From contig JACEEZ010000110.1 of assembly GCA_016584305.1 (NCBI GenBank), forward strand, positions 333,588 through 397,587: a stretch of 64,000 bases of DNA. Reading direction: 5' to 3'. Made by a program: the position numbers and the translations under genes. Positions 56,742 to 64,000 of the stretch are shown one piece after another (within the stretch, counting starts at the first letter, position 1; each line of letters starts with the position of its first letter). Source of the stretch: Chionoecetes opilio (taxonomy: Eukaryota; Arthropoda; Malacostraca; Decapoda; Majidae). The notes beneath the pieces were generated by a model. That model searched no databases. It saw nothing but the letters and a program-made list of their open reading frames with translations, and was not told the DNA's origin.

Positions 56742-59400
56742 GCCGTTATTTGCGGCGCATAAGACGTGCATTTTTCCCTTAAAAAGGAATGCAAAGTTCA
56801 CCCTGCGTCTAATGCGCCCATAATTAGCGAAATGAAGGTCGTGCAGAGTAATGCAAAACGCCGGTGGTGTATTACTAAAGGGGTCTGGAGTGATCTGTGT
56901 TGACATAGTTTACTGAGCACAACTTTGGTACTGATTATCAACAGTAAGCTAATACTAAGAAAAGGTGGAGTTTTAAGGAAAATACAAGCTGTGAGCCAAA
57001 CAGAATAGCTGATTGTTGCTGCCTAAGAATGGCCGTGTCCAGAATGTAAAACATCATCCATCCCCGCTGCTGCTCTCTAATTGGTACAACGTCTATTCTC
57101 AGGTCTACCGCTTCACCTGGAAACTTCACTTCGCGACGCCCTGGCGCGCACTCACCTGTGTACATTACCCAGCCCACGACGACTCCTCCCCGCACCATTG
57201 AAGACAACATGCCTGCATATTATATGTCCGCCTCGCCCCGCATTCGACTGCTGGCCAAACAGTTTGACACAACAGTTGGAAGGAGATATAGGTAGGCAGC
57301 AGAACAATGTTTGGAATTTTTTGCTGAAATAGTATTGTTGATAATGGAATAGTGAGAACAAGAGCGTGTTAGTTTTATGAGGAGTGTGAGCGGTGAGCGG
57401 GAGTTGTAGTATCTGGGAGTCTGTCTATACACCAAGTAGGAGAACGGGCGTTGTGGCTTTGTATTTTAGTTGACAGTGGTCATTGTACAACGTGGGGCGA
57501 GGTGGCGTGGTGTGTGTCTTCTCTGTGTCCTGTGCCTGACTGATTACATGGCTGATGTTGCAGTTGTGTCAGCAAGGCAAGTCCAGGTTTCAGCGTCAGG
57601 TCACCCTCCGTGCCTCTATCCTGGTCCCAGACAGGGGGTGGACCCAAGCCGATGGGTTTTCTGTGCGTGTGTGGTGTTTGCAACCGCTACTTGGTAACTC
57701 AGGTGGGATAGGAGTACAGCATAGTCCTTTGTATACCACCTGACCCCATCAATCCTCACCCCTTTACCTCCTACGGATAAGGACACTGTATGAATAAGAG
57801 TGCTAGTAAAAAGCTGCAATGGGAACTGTAACAGACAAAAATTGCCACCTGTACACCAAGACAAAGACCCATCACGGCGCCACACCGTCCGCCTCAAGCG
57901 GCCGAATCACACCATACCATCATGTGAAAATTGGTGACAGGGCAACCGTTACTCATCACATCCGGTAGAATTTCTTACATTCAAACAATAGACGTGTTAC
58001 ACTAACAACGTGTGCACCGCCGTCACGGCTCCAATACATCACTGTCCTGTCACGTAACTGTTTCTGGGAGAATATTTAACGTAATGAGACTGTACCGTGC
58101 TGATTAAATTGTCGTTTTCTCAAAGGCTTTCTGTACCTACCAAAACAGTGTCTGTTAGAGTTCAACTCCTCTTCTTCATCACAGAAGTGCTATTAATGCA
58201 CTTTTTATTCAACCATACCTGCTAGCCCATGTCTGCTTAGTGGGTGATCAGGACCTGCAGAAAATGATGGAACTCCGTGACGAATGAGTGTGAGATACAA
58301 GGCACGGCTGACGGAACGCTGCCCGTGATTTCAGAGTGTGAACCAGCCTCAACTGTACCTTCCTAGAGACTAATCAACCCTCGCGACTGTGATAGATCAT
58401 AGGTGTAAAACAGCGGCTAATATCTTCGATCCCGACAATGGTGCCTTCAACAATTACAACAATAACACAAAGGTAAGATGTTACTTATAGTGTGTCCTAA
58501 ATATCTTCGTAAATTTGTATTATTGGGCAACCACCGATTTCGAGGCGAACTTAATCCTCAGGATAGTTTTGATGTGTTTTTGAGATTAATCTGGCTCTCG
58601 TTTTTGGCGGAAAAACATGTTTATTTTAATGTGTATGTGTGGTGGTTGGGCAACCTGCCCTTCCATGTCCGCGCCCGCAAACATTTGCTACGTACATACT
58701 GCCATAGTATTGTTAATTATCGTTTTTTTCTCTATATCAAGCTGTTACAAACAAACCCACCTCTAACCTAACCTAATCGATTTAACCTCACTTTACTTTT
58801 TGGCTGAAATACAGTAAGATTTTTTGGTAAAAAAAAAAAAAATTACGTGTAATGCCTCATTATTTTATGCGCCAGGGAAATGGTGCTTCAAAATACTCAT
58901 AATGAAGAAAGCTACACGATGATTGAGGGTAGAGTCCTTGGACTTTTGAAAGCCACTACCCCCCCAAATCATACCAATATATATACTGGCATAATCATTT
59001 TCCACAACGTCTAAACACATAGACATAAAAGCAACCAGGGCATACCTACTACATTAAATCTAAGCTATAATGTCATAGGTGCAAATATTAGAATATCAAT
59101 TTCCTTGGGGCATCCTGCAATATATTATGACCGATATTGGTTACCCTGTCATTCCCTTTACATTTTAAACTCCGTACAGTTAATGTTTCAGTTCACATTC
59201 AATGCACTGTGAATATTGTTTTAGGTACAATTGCTCATAATCATTTGCTGTCCCCCGACAATCCTTTTTTTTTTAATAACTATGATAAATTTACGATTTT
59301 TTTTTCCCCAAAAAACACCAATTTTTTTTTTCCTCAAACCTTCTTGTAAAAAATAGGGGTGCGTCTATGCGTCTGTGTGTCTTATGCGCCGTCAATACGG
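56742..59400. mobile_element. CCGTATTTGCCGGCGCATAAG-family transposon, copy 3
   Basis: Ends GCCGTTATTTGCGGCGCATAAG and CTTATGCGCCGTCAATACGG in TA-rich flanks, 2659 bp, same orientation as copy 2. It aligns with copy 2 along its length but lacks the piggyBac-like insertion, giving the unfilled TTAA. Many one-base gaps. Confidence 0.83.
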
Positions 59401-59421
59401 TATATATTTATATTTAATATA

Positions 59422-59461
<40 letters not shown>

Positions 59462-59580
59462 CTAAAAAATAATATTATTGATATATATATATCTATATAT
59501 ATATAAAGCTATATATATATATATGTATTATATATATATATTATAAATAAAAAAATATTATATATAATATTGTTGATTTT
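59401..59580. repeat. TA-rich tract
   Basis: Interrupted TATA repeats between copy 3 and the Penelope-like element. Confidence 0.85.
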
Positions 59581-59581
59581 T

Positions 59582-62050
59582 TCAGGGTGGCAAAGACACT
59601 CGTCATTCTTGGGTTCTTTATGTGCGTGCACTTTCGCCAATGGCACTTGGCATCATCCGGCTAAATAGTTTATAATATGTTAAATACTAAAAAAAACTGC
59701 TAAAAGCAAACATCTAAAAAAAATTAAAGCAATACAATAATCCTAATTATTAAAAAACTAAAAACACAATTTTACTTAACAAACCTTGGTTTTTATGTGT
59801 CTAGGTTGGCAGAGGACTAAATGAACAAAAATTTTACGGGTAGCAGTTCGGTTTTATGGAGCGATCGAAAGAGCTGACGTGAAACAGTGTGATCTTTGAG
59901 TAATGTAATTGGTATAAAGGACTTGATTTTTAAGATCGGGGACAAGTGCTTGTGTACGATTCTAATAATTCATGTCTTAGAGAAGTTTGCCTTGATAGGA
60001 TTCAAAATCATTAAGAATGGGTGTAAAGATCGGGGGAGTTTTGAGCGAATAGCAGATTGAGAAGGGGTGAAATAACTCGGCCGGTAGGGCTGAAAAACCT
60101 TTAAACCAAGGGTTAAGTTTTTGACGTCTCCCCGATGTATCGAGGTTACAGCTCGAACATTCAAATTTTAAATTATATTGGGAGAAAAGAGTTTTGGGGT
60201 ATGGGATCTTTATATTGAAATGTTGGGTTTTTTTAAAGAAAGGATTAGTAAAAACAAATTTAAAATTTTTGATTTAGGAAAGGTTAATTTGAGTAGATCT
60301 TGATTTTTTTTTACAAATATATAACTAAGAGGGCCCAAAAAAAAAGGGAATTTTTAAATTTTAAATGTGTGTCAAATATGGGTTTCGGGTTGATTCGACT
60401 TAAAGGGTTGAACTTTTCTCTAAGAAACTAAAATTTTGTTTTTTCATAAAATTTAAGGGGATAGCATTATTTTGGAAAAAATTAGAAGGAATTTAATTTC
60501 TTTATCGAAGGCAAACCAGTTGGAAGAGAACTATAACTCTGTGTGTAAGGTCTTAATAGTATTGGTTTTAAAAAGGTTGGGATGAATGATAAAACTGAGT
60601 TCCAAGCCCTGTGAAGGTAGGTTTTTCTGTAGAGAGGTAGTAAAAAATTATCTTTACGTGAAATAAGATTTAAAAAATGGTACCTAGTGATAATGGTTTT
60701 TAAAACTTATATGGAACTTAAATTTGGGTTTTTTTAAATTAAGGTAATTCAGAAAAAAGGGAATATGTTCAGAATTTTAAAAAAAAAAAAAAGGTGTCAT
60801 CAACGTAACGTTTAAAATAAAAGGTTTAAAAGAGGGTTAAACATTCAGACAGAAAAATTTGTTCATGAGACATGGGAAAGCATTGGAAAGGGGAAAGCCC
60901 AAGCAGGACCCCAGGGAAAAACCCCCAATCAGTTTGGATATCAAGTTTTTTAATAAATAGAAGGGAGAGCTTTATAGTAGAGTTATAAATAAAGGGGAAT
61001 TTTTTTTTTTTGTGATTTAAGAAAAGTGGAACGTTTGAAAAAAAATTATTGTGATGATCTCAATATTTCCATCTAAGGGAATTTTGAAAATAGTGATTGG
61101 ATGCCAAAAAATAGCCTTTACCCATGTTTATGTTACTTGTTTTTAATTATGTGCAAAATAAAAAGATTTTTTAAATTATGTATTCATTGGTATTAGGGGG
61201 TCAATTATCGGGACAAATATTTAGCTAAGTTATAGTTAAAAGTCCCAATAGTACTAAGGATGGAGAAAGGGGGTTACCTTTTTTAGAGTTCGGTAACCAT
61301 AGAGGACACCAGAGGAGGAAACCGCTAGGAAATATATAATTGAAAATTCTTTAGTAATAATTTTTAATTTAAGTAATGCTCTAAGGTGACAGAAAAAGTC
61401 TGTCCTCCATTTTTTGATGAAAAAAAATGTATTATCAGCGGGGATTTTTTAAATTGTTTTGTCACAAGGAGGGATTCAGCTTTTTTAAATATCTCAGTTT
61501 TATCTAAAATTACTGACCGCTTTCCTTTAGGGGTCTAGTGTTTAAATAGTTTATCAATTTAAGATCTTTTAAGGCATCAAATAAATTTTGGGGAAGTTTT
61601 GCGAACGAATGTTTTAATTAATTAAATTGCGAATGAGAATGAGAATAGTAGAAATGCCTTTTAACCAAATTATCCCCCAAACCATAATAAAAAAAAATTT
61701 AGTTTTATTTAAGTGTATTAATAAATTTTTCAAATGTAAAGAATGTTTGACTAGTTAAAATTTAAAAATTTGGTTTGGCAAAGGGTAACCAAGGAAAAGT
61801 AAATGTTTTTTAGAGGATTTTAAGAACGATTAGAAAGATAATTTCGACTTTATCCTTATTGACTATGTTCCAAGAAACCTAGAGAACACATTTTTTTTTT
61901 ATGAAACTTTAGCTGTTTTGAAAATTTTTGAGTCCCTTATATCTAATTATAAAAAACAATTAAAAAACAAGCCCCTGACAGTGTTTTTTTTTAGATCAGA
62001 TTAGTTTGATTGGGGAGAGTCCCCCCGTGACAATAGAAAAAATTTTTTAA
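59582..62050 (-). mobile_element. Penelope-like element, damaged
   Basis: On the minus strand, in changing frames, Penelope-type reverse transcriptase blocks appear in the correct order. Around 61110-61080 a SLFTNIPLD-like block (read as SLFSKFPLDGN); around 61250-61180 LTITLLNICPDN and DPLIPMNT; around 60920-60880 FSLGSCLGFPLSNAFPC; at 60810-60793 RYVDDT, the catalytic motif. Then comes a C-terminal region (60170-59900) like the GIY-YIG endonuclease end: TSGRR, SAIRSKLPRSLHPFLMILN, LSPILKIKS. These families combine RT with GIY-YIG. Homopolymer runs break the frame throughout, and no intact ORF exists. Confidence 0.72.
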
Positions 62051-62292
62051 TATAGAATTTGAGTATATGGCTCTAGCCCCAAAGCCCCCCTCCCGGGAGG
62101 ACTTTTTGGTTTGTCCTCGGAGGGTTTTGGGGGGCCAAAGGCCCCCCCAATAGCCCTGCAACTACCCCAATATAATAAAAAATAGATAATACAACCTCCC
62201 CCCCAAAAAACAGGTGGTGGGGCCGAAAGGGCCCCCCAAAAGCCCCCCGCAGGAGCTGCCAAAAAAGGCCCCCCAGAGGGCGGGTTTTTCAG
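62051..62292. other. G/C-homopolymer region with complementary blocks
   Basis: GGGGGGCCAAAGGCCCCCCC near 62130 and GGGGCCGAAAGGGCCCCCC near 62218 are self-complementary. Element class not recognised. Confidence 0.4.
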
Positions 62293-62445
62293 CTAGTGAA
62301 TAATAAAACTAAATACATGGGTGAAATGTTTTTAATACTAAAAAAATAAAACATTTTACGAATGTATTTTAAAAAACTAAATTAAAACATCAATTTTATT
62401 TAAATACATTTGTAAAACATTTTAAAAAAACACAGTAATACCAGG
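62293..62445. mobile_element. hAT-like subterminal array, second copy
   Basis: ACTAAATACATGGGTGAAATG...TTTACGAATGTATTTT...ACATCAATTT follows the order of 2840-2960. Only one end is seen. Confidence 0.55.
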
Positions 62446-62467
62446 AAGAAAAAGAGAGACAGCTGAG

Positions 62468-62515
62468 GTGGAGGAGGGGGGGGGGGGGGGGGGGAGAGAG
62501 GGGGGAGAGAGGGGG

Positions 62516-62553
<38 letters not shown>

Positions 62554-63245
62554 GAGAAGAGAGGAGAGAGAGAAGAGAAGAGGGGAAGAGAGAGAGGGAA
62601 GGGGGAGAGGAGAGATGAGGGAGGGGGAGGGGAGAGAAAGGAGGAGAGAAGGGAGAAAAGGGGGAGAGAGAGAGGGGAGAAAGGAAGAGAAAGAGAGAAA
62701 GGAAAGAAGAGAGAAAGGAAGAAGAGAGAGAGAGAAAGGAAGAGAGAGAAAGGAAAAGAAGAAGAGAGAGAGGGGGGAGAGAGAGAAGAAGGAGAGAGAG
62801 AGAGAGAGAGGGAGAGAGGAGAGAGAGGGGAGAGAGAGAGAGAGAAGAGAGAGAGAGGGGGGAGAGAGAAAAGAGAAAAAGAGAGAGAGAGGAGAGAGGA
62901 GAGAGAGGAGAGGAGAGAGAGAGAGAGAAGAGAGAGAGAGAGGAGAGAGAGAAGGAAAAGAGAGAGAGGGGAAAGGAAGGGGGGAAAAAGAGGAAAAAAA
63001 AGAGAAAGAAGAAAAAGGAAGAGAGAAAGGAAAGAGAAAAGGGGAAAAGAGAGAGAGGGGAGAGAAGAGAGAGAGAGAGAGAGGAGAGGAGAAGAGAGAG
63101 AGGAGAGGAGAGGAGGAGAGAGAGAGAGAGGAGAGAGAGAGAGGAAGGAGAGAGAAAGGAAGGAGAGAGAGGAAAGGAAGTAGAGAGAGAAGAGAAAGGA
63201 AGAAGAGAGAGAGAAAGGAAGGAGAGAGAGAAAAGAGAGAGGAGA

Positions 63246-63284
<39 letters not shown>

Positions 63285-63300
63285 GAGAGAGGAGAGAGAG

Positions 63301-63343
<43 letters not shown>

Positions 63344-63371
63344 GGGAGAGAAAGAGAGAGAGAAAGAGAGA

Positions 63372-63451
<80 letters not shown>

Positions 63452-63454
63452 GAG

Positions 63455-63486
<32 letters not shown>

Positions 63487-63497
63487 AGAGGAGAGAG
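62468..63497. repeat. 1-kb polypurine (GA/GGA/GAAA) tract
   Basis: About one thousand bases are almost pure purine on this strand: GA dinucleotides mixed with GGA, GAAG and G runs. The 346-codon Gly/Arg/Glu open frame is a by-product of the composition. Confidence 0.95.
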
Positions 63498-64000
63498 GTG
63501 TGGTATAGCAGGTGAGAAATATTTGAGTTAATCTCCTTCCACTAATCCCGCCACCACCCTCAAAATGCCGCTAGGTTAATCCAGCTGGGATCAGAAGAAG
63601 GTGGAAAGTTGAGTGCAAAAAGGACAGGTTTGGGGTTCAGGAATATGCAGCTTGAGTGTACCCACGCATAGGCATAGCGCGAAACTCGCGGTTCGCGAAA
63701 CTCTGGTATTGAAAACACTGTAAAAATGCTTATTTAGTCAGGTGTGAGGTGTACGTACCTACCGTATTTTACAGCTTATAAGACTCACTTTTTACCCCAA
63801 AATATTTCCTGAAAATGCCCCAAGCCCCTGTCCACCCAGCAGTGAATGGGTACCGGATGTTAGCCAAGGGTTTGTGACCCGCCTCCCGGGGTCGTGGCTT
63901 CGGCCAACACTACGTAGAGGAGAGGAGGAGGAGAAGAGCTTGAGCTTGAGCTTGAGTTGGGAGTCACCCAGCGGATGTTGTCGGTGAAGCCTTTAGTCCA
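63498..64000. other. Flank with a GAGTTTCGCG-family end and a transposon-like terminus
   Basis: 63670-63790 is homologous, in complement, to 21830-21960. TACCGTATTTTACAGCTTATAAGAC at 63762 resembles the CCGTATTTGCCGGCGCATAAG terminus but belongs to another subfamily. 63930-63957 holds AGCTTGAGCTTGAGCTTGAG. No gene recognised. Confidence 0.45.

Noticed and set aside
62468..63508. 346-codon Gly/Arg/Glu open frame
   Set aside because: Purine-only DNA cannot easily form stop codons in this frame; there is no domain and no codon structure beyond GA repeats.

Overview
This window is eukaryotic nuclear DNA from an arthropod, most likely a decapod crustacean. It has spliced exons of a conserved animal gene, long TA, GA, TC and TG microsatellites, tRNA-derived SINEs, several LINE families, a Penelope-like element, and many cut-and-paste DNA transposons nested inside each other. 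I see no bacterial operon, CRISPR array or rRNA. The species call is inference from this repeat spectrum.

Only one host gene is recognisable: WDR46 (the animal counterpart of yeast UTP7, also called BING4), on the minus strand. Four internal exons lie at 38644-38779, 22687-22966, 20777-21012 and 12189-12345. All have GT/AG boundaries, and their codon phases join without a break into 809 nt of open frame. Both ends of the gene are missing: I found no N-terminal exon above 38779 and no C-terminal exon below 12189. Introns of about 15.7, 1.7 and 8.4 kb are filled with repeats.

Layout. 0-12 kb: relic elements, a hAT-like element holding a LINE, two pogo/Tigger-like elements (the second is the outer layer of a nest up to four deep), and a copy of an unclassified TA-flanked family carrying a 109-bp hairpin. 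12-39 kb: the WDR46 body. Its introns contain three LINE families, a piggyBac-like element, a GC-rich hAT-like element, SINEs, a two-ORF LINE with APE endonuclease and reverse transcriptase, a 60-bp perfect foldback, a solo-LTR candidate, and a Tigger copy hosting a Tc1-like element that itself hosts a MITE and a LINE tail. 39-50 kb: more Tigger, Tc1-like and SINE copies, two LINE copies abutting end to end, a 740-bp giant palindrome, and an intact second copy of the Tc1-like element. 50-64 kb: two 2.6-kb copies of the unclassified family (one with a piggyBac-like element that contains a MITE), a MITE with an internal 150-bp minisatellite, a damaged Penelope-like element, and a 1-kb purine tract.

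Because most families occur at least twice, many insertions have an unfilled paralogous site in the same window, so target duplications and insertion order can be read directly. From about 46 kb onward, and strongly from 55 to 62.5 kb, copies differ from their relatives by many single-base gaps. Part of the frame disruption there may be assembly error. Element ends are hand-read and may be off by a few bases. Family names are assigned from motifs and target-site rules, not from database searches.
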